Source: Pseudomonadota bacterium (GTDB taxonomy: Bacteria; Pseudomonadota; Alphaproteobacteria; Acetobacterales; Acetobacteraceae). From it: a DNA stretch of 6,614 bases. The stretch is from NCBI GenBank assembly GCA_021845835.1, contig JAJZVE010000262.1, forward strand, positions 1 through 6,614. The letters are read 5' to 3'. Every line of letters starts with the position of its first letter. The first letter of the stretch is position 1. This document shows, piece by piece, positions 1-4,820 of the stretch. Position numbers and translations under genes: made by a program. The notes beneath the pieces were generated by a model, which was not told the DNA's origin, did no database searches, and was given only the letters and a program-made list of their open reading frames with translations.

Positions 1-770
1 TCAGCGCGCACCCCGACATCATCCTGAAGCTCGGCGTCAAGGACGTGCTGTTTCACACCCGCAGCCTGGGCTGGGTCGCCGATATCGATCTCTATCCGGA
101 TTTCGAGGATTTCAAAGCCCGGATGCCGCTGCACCTTGTTGGCGGCGGCATTCGGGTTCTCAAGCGGAATCGCGGCAATGGCGGCAACGGCGTGTGGAGC
201 GTCCAGCTCGTCGACAGGTCGCATGACCGGCCGGGTGCTGACAGCCTGGTGCGGGTCGAGCACGCATGGCGCGGCAGTGTGCCGGAACAGATTCCGCTGA
301 GGCGCTTCATCGAGCGCTGCCGGCCATACTTTGCCGGCACCGGCTGCATGATCGACCAGCCGTTTCAGCCGCGCCTGCCGGAGGGCATGATCCGCTGCTA
401 CATGGTAAGGGATCGGCTGGTCGGGTTTTCGCATCAATTCTCGCAGGGCCTCATGCCGGAGGGGTCGAGGGCCGAGGGAACACCGCCGGGGAAAGTCATG
501 TTCGGGCCTGATGAGTCCCGGTTTCGGTCGCTCAGAAAAAAAATGGAACAGGACTGGCTACCGGCGTTGCCGCGGGTCCTCAACATCGATCCCGACGCTT
601 TGCCGCTCATCTGGGACGCTGATTTCCTGTATGGGCCAGAAGATCGGGAGGGCGCCGACACGTATGTTCTCTGCGAAATCAATGCGAGTTGCGTGTTCCC
701 GTTCCCCGACGAGGCGCCGCGGGCGGTCGCCGCCGCCTGCGCGCGGTTCTACACCTCCGGCCACAGATAG
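1..770 (+). CDS. Cj0069 family protein, ATP-grasp-like (5' truncated by window)
   Basis: The reading frame is open from base 3 to a TAG at 768-770, giving 255 residues. The true start lies upstream: the residues before the first possible internal start (SAHPDIILKLGVKD) look like conserved family sequence. From memory this matches the Cj0069 family of uncharacterised proteins, which run to roughly 340 residues, so about the C-terminal three quarters is present. Seen in the sequence are a basic, glycine-rich stretch (RVLKRNRGNGGNGVW, about residues 53-67 of the visible part) and, near the C-terminus, DTYVLCEINASC. These resemble the nucleotide-binding loop and the metal-binding E-x-N of ATP-grasp ligases. 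A ligase-type activity is therefore an inference; no substrate is known to me. There are no signal peptide or membrane segments, so it is probably cytoplasmic. Its last 22 bases overlap the end of the convergent pseudogene. Confidence 0.75.
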   Translation, partial: SAHPDIILKLGVKDVLFHTRSLGWVADIDLYPDFEDFKARMPLHLVGGGIRVLKRNRGNGGNGVWSVQLVDRSHDRPGADSLVRVEHAWRGSVPEQIPLRRFIERCRPYFAGTGCMIDQPFQPRLPEGMIRCYMVRDRLVGFSHQFSQGLMPEGSRAEGTPPGKVMFGPDESRFRSLRKKMEQDWLPALPRVLNIDPDALPLIWDADFLYGPEDREGADTYVLCEINASCVFPFPDEAPRAVAAACARFYTSGHR

Positions 771-1751
771 AACGCCGCCCCACCAGAGCGATAAATACGC
801 CGCTCAGAACCTCGCCATACCGCTCAAACGAACCCAGGCTGACCCGCTGAAGTTCGACGGTCGAGGCCATGCAAAGCAGCACATAGGTCGCGATCGTGCT
901 GATCGCGAACACGATGGCCATGACGACGATGACGTCGATGCCCAATTTGCCGGCGGCAAAGAAGGCCGGGATGCCTTCGACCATCGGCGACGAGCCGAGG
1001 ATCAGCATCAGGGCAGTGCGCGACGACGTCTTCGGCCGGTGCTTATGCGGGGAGTCCACATGGTCGTGCTCGGCGAAGGCGGTGGCTTAGCGATGAAAAT
1101 GCCCGCTGTGCTCGGTGGTGACCGTGACCGAAAAGCCGTGCGGTTCGGGTATTTCGTCGCGTGATTCCCAGTAGAGCCCGCGGTCGAGCATCAGGAATGC
1201 CTGGCGGCGATCGCCGTCCCTGAGGGTTTCGATTTCGACGGCGTCGGAAGCGACGCCTGTCAAACGGAACCGGGGCGGCACGCCGGCCTCGAAGATCGAG
1301 AAGGTCAGCATACCGTGACCGGCATCGATCGTTTGCTGCTCGGGTCCGTGGATCGCATCGGCAACCGCGGTCGACTCGTGGATGTGGCCATGGTGGTGGC
1401 TGTGACCGTGCGCGTGGCCATGACCCTCGCCATCGCGCATCTCGCGCCACGCGGAAATCGCAACCCAGCCGCTGAACGCGATCAAGGCGAGGCTGGCCGT
1501 GGTATCGACGAAGCTGCCGAACCGGACCGGACCGCGAAGGCGATGCCGGCCAGCCACACGGCCAGGCCAATCGCGAGGGTGGACAGGACATGGCCAGTCC
1601 CGGCCTGGAACGCGACGCGCGCGGTCTCGTTCCAGGTCCAGCCGCGCTGGCGCGCGATCAGGGCACTCGGCATCCGATGATCCGGTACGATGGTGTGCAG
1701 GACGCCGACACCGGCGACCCCCAGAATCAGCAACAGCGCTTCGCCGCTCAT
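749..1751 (-). pseudogene. NicO/RcnA-like His-rich metal efflux protein, three lesions
   Basis: On the minus strand an ATG at 1749-1751 opens a membrane protein beginning MSGEALLLILGVAGVGVLHT, with a PDH motif and a QAGTGHVLST segment. A His-rich loop (GHGHAHGHSHHHGHIH) and a soluble insert follow, then the C-terminal membrane half (ALMLILGSSPMVEGIPAFFA). This layout fits the NicO/RcnA-like nickel-cobalt exporters, which remove divalent metal across the inner membrane. Three lesions break it. (1) A 5-base tandem duplication (accgg twice, 1521-1530) shifts the frame after codon 74. (2) A TAA at 1087-1089 replaces codon 220, between HFHR and ATAFAEH. (3) One base is missing from the C run at 778-781, so the end AAFYLWPEV is read out of frame. 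Correcting all three gives exactly 333 codons to a TAG at 749-751. The start lies 22 bases after the CDF stop, so it was the second gene of an efflux operon. Confidence 0.82.
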
Positions 1752-1773
1752 CGGCCGCTCGCCGCGATTCTTC

Positions 1774-1902
1774 TCATACCACGCTCTCGGATGCCGGAGC
1801 GCAGATGTGACCCGAGCCGCCATCCTCGACCTGGACGGTCGAATGGCCGATGCCGAACTTCTCCTTTAGCGTCTCGCAGGCCTCCCGCAGCAATCCGTCG
1901 TC
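1774..1902 (-). pseudogene. C-terminal fragment of CDF cation efflux transporter
   Basis: The minus strand encodes DDGLLREACETLKEKFGIGH, then STVQVE and a short tail ending in TGA at 1774-1776. The pattern LKExFGIGHxTxQVE is the last beta-alpha-beta part of the cytoplasmic C-terminal domain of CDF (CzcD/ZitB-type) exporters, which dimerises and binds metal. It is the missing 3' end of the CDF gene whose 5' end lies at 3855-4121 on the same strand. Between them the gene has lost roughly 180 codons by family length, and transposon sequence fills the gap. The fragment is fused in frame to transposase codons ending MSAATID, so the join lies at about 1898-1906. The short GTCGTCGATC stretch could have been read as either partner. 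It cannot function as a transporter. Confidence 0.8.
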
Positions 1903-2083
1903 GATCGTGGCGGCGCTCATCCGCAGCAAACCAGCTCGGACTTCCGGCGCCAGTTGAAGATGGCCGTGCCGCTCCATCGCTTCGACCAGGATCGGCGCCA
2001 GCACCCGAAGTCGCTTGCCACACACCCGATCCGATGCTTCCCACAGCACGATCAGCGCCTGGCGTTCCGCCTCCTTATATAAG
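1900..2083 (-). pseudogene. Integrase-type transposase fragment, distal part
   Basis: The minus strand reads LYKEAERQALIVLWEASDRV, then CGKRL, EAMERHGHLQLAPEVRAGLL and MSAATID. From memory this is the region before the rve/DDE catalytic core of a group of integrase-type transposases often filed as ISNCY or IS481-like. The frame enters from the IS1111 element at 2082/2083. Joined at the AG core to the N-terminal fragment across that element, it continues without a break as QRLYKE, reconstructed residues 65-127. The catalytic domain that should follow is deleted and replaced by the CDF tail, so no active transposase can be made. The family assignment is good; the exact IS group is uncertain. 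Confidence 0.75.
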
Positions 2084-2088
2084 ACCCT

Positions 2089-2095
2089 ATGTCCG
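2089..2095 (+). repeat. Left subterminal inverted repeat of IS1111-group element
   Basis: The sequence atgtccg is the exact reverse complement of 3553-3559, starting 7 bases inside the left boundary. Outside these 7 bases the two ends show only scattered matches, for example TT a few bases further in. Subterminal repeats are the feature that separates IS1111-group from IS110-group elements. Confidence 0.65.
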
Positions 2096-2184
2096 TTTCT
2101 GCGTGATGGGTGGCTCGCCCTACACTGTGGGGCCGAGGGTTACTCGGACTGGCCGAGCCGATCCTCATCGCAGGAGGACGAGCC

Positions 2185-3294
2185 GTGGATCATCATACAG
2201 AGGTTTTTGTCGGGATCGATGTGGCAAAATCGCGCAATGCGATTGCGATTGCCGATGGCGAACGCGGAGGGGAAGTGCGATTTTTAGGCGAGGTCGATGC
2301 TGCACCTGCGGCGATGCGCCGGGTGGTGGAGCGGATCGCAGCCAAGCATGAGGTTGCACATTTCTGCTATGAAGCCGGACCGACCGGTTACGGTCTTTAT
2401 CGGTTGATCACCGCCTTGGGTCATCACTGTGACGTGGTTGCACCGTCATTAATTCCGAAGAAACCTGGCGACAGGGTGAAGACCAACCGGCGCGATGCGG
2501 TAGGTTTGGCGAAGTTGCTTCGCGCGGGCGAGTTGACCCCGGTGTGGGTTCCTGATGAGGGCCATGAAGCGATGCGCGATCTGGTTCGTGCCCGTGCGGC
2601 AGCGGTCGAGACCCAGCGTGTTCACCGCCAGCAGGTGAATGCGTTCATGTTGAAGCATGGGCGCATTTTTCCACGCAAGACGGCGTGGGGGGCACGCCAT
2701 TTCTGCTGGCTTCAGGAACAACGTTTCAGTCACCCTGCTCAGCAGATCGCATTGCAGGAACTGGTCGATGCGGTTCGAACATCGAAGGAACGTATCCAGC
2801 GCATCGAAGCAGCGATCGAGGAGTTCTTGCCGAACTGGACACTGGCCCCCGTGGTTTATGCGCTCCAGGCCCTGCGCGGTGTCGGGCTCATCGTCGCGGT
2901 GACATTCGCCTCGGAGATCGGCGATATACGCAGGTTCGATAACCCGCGTCAGCTGATGGGATATCTCGGTCTGGTGCCGAGCGAGCGTTCCACTGGCGAC
3001 ACCATCCGACGTGGTGGGATCACCAAGGCCGGCAATGGTCGGGTTCGGCATATGCTGGTGGAGAGCGCCTGGACCTACCGACACCCGCCCCGTGTGGGCA
3101 AGATGAAGCTATACCGCCTTGAAGAGACCACACCCAAGGTCCGTGAGATTGCCTGGAAAGCACAAAGCCGGTTGACCGCACGGTATCGGGCGCTCAGCGC
3201 CAAAGGTAAGAAGACAACCGTCGTATGCACGGCGATCGCACGCGAACTTGCCGGGTTCATGTGGGCGGTAGCCCGGGAGGCTCAGCCGGCCTGA
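2185..3294 (+). CDS. IS110 family (IS1111 group) DEDD transposase
   Basis: This 369-residue recombinase catalyses guide-RNA-directed excision, circularisation and insertion of its own element. The start is GTG 2185, placed by the strong AGGAGGA at 2172-2178 six bases upstream; an open frame extends further 5' but has no comparable site. The N-terminal RuvC-like DEDD domain has GIDVAK (D12), CYEAGPTG (E63) and KTNRRDA (D104), with N101 where many relatives have Asp. A helical, coiled-coil-like linker spans about residues 128-220. The C-terminal Tnp domain (about 225-310) has LRGVG, LMGYLGLVPSE, ST (S269 is a candidate nucleophile) and GGITKAGNGRVRHML. Length is normal for the group and no frame lesion is visible, so it is probably active. 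A weak -10-like tacact lies at 2121-2126. The gene opposes the disrupted CDF and old transposase sequences. Confidence 0.93.
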   Translation: MDHHTEVFVGIDVAKSRNAIAIADGERGGEVRFLGEVDAAPAAMRRVVERIAAKHEVAHFCYEAGPTGYGLYRLITALGHHCDVVAPSLIPKKPGDRVKTNRRDAVGLAKLLRAGELTPVWVPDEGHEAMRDLVRARAAAVETQRVHRQQVNAFMLKHGRIFPRKTAWGARHFCWLQEQRFSHPAQQIALQELVDAVRTSKERIQRIEAAIEEFLPNWTLAPVVYALQALRGVGLIVAVTFASEIGDIRRFDNPRQLMGYLGLVPSERSTGDTIRRGGITKAGNGRVRHMLVESAWTYRHPPRVGKMKLYRLEETTPKVREIAWKAQSRLTARYRALSAKGKKTTVVCTAIARELAGFMWAVAREAQPA

Positions 3295-3299
3295 TGATT

Positions 3300-3555
3300 G
3301 TTGCGACTCCCGCGCACGGGCGGGGGCGGGATTACGGCAGGGGAATATCCGTCGAACGCTTTGTGGCCGGCATCACGCCGACGCCCGCTGTAAGATCGGA
3401 TCAGCCCCGGACGCATAATCGGGAATGCGGTAACCAACCCGCGGATCAGAGCTTGATCACCGACGTCTCTCAGGTCCCGCCTCCACCTGTGCGCCGTTGT
3501 TATTGTCACCGCTGCTCAAGCGGGTGATGCCCCGCGACCGTACCCTTGAATTCGG
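3300..3555 (+). ncRNA. Putative IS1111 guide RNA (seekRNA/bridge RNA) region
   Basis: This 268-base right arm has no convincing gene. In the IS1111 group the non-coding RNA that specifies target and donor DNA is encoded here, downstream of and in the same direction as the transposase gene. Visible structure includes TCCCGC/GCGGGA arms (about 3307-3330), a CGGC-atcac-GCCG hairpin (3368-3380) and GATCA/TGATC arms around 3444-3458. Two candidate guide segments flank the 3368-3380 hairpin. AACGCTT (3355-3361) is complementary to AAGCGTT of the reconstructed target, core included, and GCTGTAAG (3387-3394) resembles TATATAAG on its other side. Near the second structure, ATCAGAG (3445-3451) equals the right-end sequence through the core, and GTCTCT (3465-3470) is complementary to AGAGAC of the joined ends. 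RNA ends, promoter and fold are not determined; the guide assignments are inference. Confidence 0.55.
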
Positions 3556-3559
3556 ACAT
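3553..3559 (-). repeat. Right subterminal inverted repeat of IS1111-group element
   Basis: The sequence cggacat is the exact reverse complement of 2089-2095. Three bases (cag) separate it from the right boundary at 3562, followed by the AG core copy at 3563-3564 and the flanking cgttg of the interrupted gene. Confidence 0.65.
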
Positions 3560-3562
3560 CAG

Positions 3563-3761
3563 AGCGTTGTCCCGGCCGAGCCCCGGTCCGCCCCGCCGAC
3601 CGCCCGGCACGCAGCAGACGCATCGCGTGCTTGCGATGCAGACCGCTCACCGCGGTGAATTCATCCAGGATCCGACCGCGTTCCTCGCGGCTGCTCGTGG
3701 CGTAACGCCCCGCCAGTGCCGCCAACAGTTCTTTCCGTGTCGCCATGCTGATCCGCCCCAT
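3563..3761 (-). pseudogene. Integrase-type transposase fragment, N-terminal part
   Basis: The minus strand from ATG 3759-3761 encodes MGRISMATRKELLAALAGRY, an acidic-basic helical stretch (SSREERGRILDEF), GLHRKHAMRLLRAG and then RTGARPGQR, 66 residues. This looks like the helix-turn-helix N-terminus of the transposase whose next part lies at 1900-2083. At 3563/3562 the frame runs into the IS1111 element and stops within about 18 codons. MATRKEL (ATG 3744-3746) is an equally possible start; a G-rich stretch precedes both. A further in-frame ATG at 3792-3794 lies inside the IS-end repeat and is less likely. Reconstructed across the IS1111 insertion, 127 residues of this transposase survive before it fuses to the CDF tail. 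Confidence 0.75.
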
Positions 3762-3784
3762 CGCCGCCCCCAAGAGCACCATGC

Positions 3785-3843
3785 TCGGGAGCATCTTCGG
3801 TGAGGCAACGGGTCAGCCTTCGGGAGCATTTTTGGTGAGGCAA
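3785..3843. repeat. Two 24-bp direct repeats at the old IS end
   Basis: Copies at 3785-3808 and 3820-3843 begin tcgggagcat and end ggtgaggcaa. They match at 22 of 24 positions (two C-to-T differences in the middle) and are spaced 35 bases start to start. They lie between the CDF gene break and the transposase start, where transposase-binding sites are expected. Probably they are paired subterminal recognition sites of the older IS; the matching set from the other end has been deleted. Confidence 0.6.
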
Positions 3844-3854
3844 TGCGCCAGCGC

Positions 3855-4121
3855 GATCATCGTCGCACCCTTGGCCATCGCCGCGCGCGACCGCCAGGCC
3901 AGAGCGAGCCCGACCACGCCCAGGCTAATCGCGAAATTCGCCGCATCGCCCAGAAAATCCAGTGCATCCGCCTGCAACGCCACCGAACCGGCGGCCAGCC
4001 CGGCGGCAATCTCAATCAGGAAGAAACCGGCATTGACGCCGAACGCGACCCATAACACACGTCGCCAGCCTGGTTCCATCACCGGCGTCGTCTCGCAATG
4101 ATTGCAGCATCCTGCGGTCAT
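3855..4121 (-). pseudogene. N-terminal fragment of CDF cation efflux transporter
   Basis: The minus strand from ATG 4119-4121 encodes MTAGCCNHCETTPVMEPGWR and then the first two membrane helices (about residues 22-43 and 48-74). The second carries the metal-site pair ALDFLGD (D55, D59). CDF proteins exchange protons for Zn, Cd, Co or similar metals across the inner membrane; the Asp-Asp pair in helix 2 forms half of the transport site. The early CCNHC cluster could also bind metal. Family sequence ends at KGATM (codon 88) and is followed by 14 foreign codons to a stop at 3813-3815, read from the old IS end. The 3' end of the same gene is at 1774-1902. A GAGGGGG ribosome site lies at 4126-4132. 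The gene was first in the efflux operon driven by the MerR-type promoter upstream; it is now dead. Confidence 0.85.
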
Positions 4122-4153
4122 GGAACCCCCTCGAAAGTTTGGATCGCACCGCC

Positions 4154-4184
4154 GATATGGACCCTGAAGCAACTAGAGGGTCAA
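4154..4184 (-). promoter_or_regulatory. MerR-type operator/promoter for the CDF operon
   Basis: Read on the minus strand there is a -35 TTGACC (4179-4184), a 19-base spacer (4160-4178) and a weak -10 CATATC (4154-4159). A dyad GACCCT...AGGGTC with inner AG/CT matches spans 4160-4182. An over-long 19-20 base spacer filled by an ACCCT-N11-AGGGT dyad is the hallmark of promoters activated by MerR proteins of the ZntR/CadR/PbrR class, which untwist the spacer when metal binds. It points at the CDF start 33 bases downstream of the -10. On the plus strand the AGAGGG half-site sits seven bases before the merR ATG and probably serves as its ribosome site. Confidence 0.8.
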
Positions 4185-4187
4185 ATG

Positions 4188-4643
4188 ATGGCCGCATCAA
4201 CCCGCCCAAGATCGACCAGCACATCGGGAACGGCAACGTCGGCCATCGGCGCGTTTGCAGTTGGCGCCTTGGCGCGCGCGACCGCCACGACGGTGAAAAC
4301 GGTACGATATTACGAACGGATCGGGCTGCTCCCGGCGCCGACGCGCACCCGGGGCAATTATCGTACCTACAGCCGCAGCCACCTCGAACGTCTGAGCTTC
4401 ATCCGTCGCGCCCGCGACCTCGGATTTTCGCTGGACACCGTGCGCGCCCTGCTCGAACTTGCCGACCAGCCGGACCGGCCCTGCGCTGAAGTCGACGGCA
4501 TCGCCAGCGCGCATCTGGCCGAGGTCGAACGCAAGATCGCCGACCTGACGCTGTTCGGCACCGAACTTCGCCAGATCATCGGCCAGTGCCGGCAAGGCAC
4601 TGTCGCGAGCTGTCGGATCATCGAAGCGCTATCGCCCTCATGA
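4188..4643 (+). CDS. MerR family metal-responsive transcriptional regulator
   Basis: This is a 151-residue cytoplasmic activator/repressor that binds the dyad directly upstream and responds to a metal ion. The winged HTH covers about residues 22-60 (AFAVGALARATATTVKTVRY and YERIGLLPAP), followed by the second HTH/linker (LSFIRRARDLGFSLDTVRAL), the dimerisation coiled coil (HLAEVERKIADLTLF) and a metal-binding loop. Cysteines lie at 99, 134 and 142. C99 matches the position that marks divalent-metal sensors (ZntR/CadR/PbrR), while the C134-x7-C142 spacing resembles CueR. A Zn/Cd/Co/Pb/Ni-type signal is most likely, given the efflux genes. ATG 4188 is preferred because AGAGGG (4175-4180) is seven bases away; ATG 4185 is possible. 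No lesion is visible. It remains intact although both divergent target genes are broken. Confidence 0.9.
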   Translation: MAASTRPRSTSTSGTATSAIGAFAVGALARATATTVKTVRYYERIGLLPAPTRTRGNYRTYSRSHLERLSFIRRARDLGFSLDTVRALLELADQPDRPCAEVDGIASAHLAEVERKIADLTLFGTELRQIIGQCRQGTVASCRIIEALSPS

Positions 4644-4820
4644 GTGCTCCAGAATCCTGCGACGTCAAACCGGCAATGGCATGCAAGAGATTGTGACAAC
4701 CACGATACGGACCGCCGAATATTTCTAATCCTTCGATCTTCTACGACGAGCCGATTTTGTTATTGCGTGATGATTTTCAGGCTCTCTATCTATGCCCGTT
4801 CTTATTCGTGAGCGGGATTG
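4644..4820 (+). promoter_or_regulatory. Non-coding gap before traG with a weak promoter candidate
   Basis: No gene or clear gene relic is visible in this 177-base gap, which is clearly more AT-rich than its surroundings from about 4715 on. A possible sigma-70-type promoter is TTGCGT (4763-4768), 18 bases, TATCTA (4787-4792), 28 bases before the traG start. The match is only moderate. The gap marks the change from metal-locus DNA to conjugation genes, so it may also be an old insertion boundary. No terminator hairpin after merR was found. Confidence 0.25.

Larger units (their letters stand above)
2082..3562 (+). mobile_element. Complete IS1111-group (IS110 family) insertion sequence, 1481 bp
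   Basis: The boundaries come from the interrupted gene. With one copy of the dinucleotide AG (2082-2083 on the left, 3563-3564 on the right) as the shared core, removing 1481 bases joins the two transposase fragments in frame as QRLYKE. A dinucleotide core (CT read on the other strand), with no terminal inverted repeats and no longer target duplication, is typical of IS110 elements. Perfect 7-base inverted repeats (atgtccg at 2089-2095, cggacat at 3553-3559) sit 7 bases inside the left end and 3 bases inside the right end. That is the subterminal spacing I recall for the IS1111 group. The left arm is about 100 bases and the right arm about 270, again the IS1111 arrangement with the guide RNA 3' of the transposase gene. 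The element looks intact and therefore recent. Confidence 0.88.
1903..3857 (-). mobile_element. Remnant of an older integrase-type IS, itself interrupted by the IS1111 element
   Basis: The remnant consists of the subterminal repeats (3785-3843), the N-terminal transposase piece (3563-3761) and the next piece (1900-2083), interrupted by the IS1111 element at 2082-3562. The outer boundary is set where CDF coding sequence stops matching, after codon 88 (KGATM), at about 3857. The other boundary is the deletion junction with the CDF tail at about 1898-1906, so that end of the IS, including its terminal repeat, is gone. About 470 bases of the original element remain. The IS group (ISNCY or IS481-like) is from memory and not certain. 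Confidence 0.65.

Noticed and set aside
511..1164. Plus-strand 217-codon open frame crossing from the Cj0069-like gene into the pseudogene
   Set aside because: It overlaps two genes with strong family signatures in other frames; its own composition is arginine/serine-rich low-information sequence.
1380..1432. Simple-sequence tandem repeat in the gtggccatg-rich stretch
   Set aside because: It is the codon pattern of the Gly-His loop of the efflux protein, not an independent repeat.
1043..1591. Minus-strand 182-codon frame spanning the His-rich region
   Set aside because: This is an arginine-rich alternative frame; the His-rich efflux protein frame explains the same DNA with family motifs.
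2449..3084. Long minus-strand open frame opposite the IS1111 transposase
   Set aside because: It lacks recognisable motifs, is fully covered by the transposase frame with clear catalytic motifs, and is typical GC-rich antisense shadowing.
3307..3330. Rho-independent terminator after the IS1111 transposase
   Set aside because: The GC-rich arms can pair but are not followed by a T run; better explained as part of the guide RNA fold.
3282..3509. Minus-strand 75-codon frame in the IS1111 right arm
   Set aside because: It has no family resemblance or ribosome site and lies in the region expected to encode the guide RNA.
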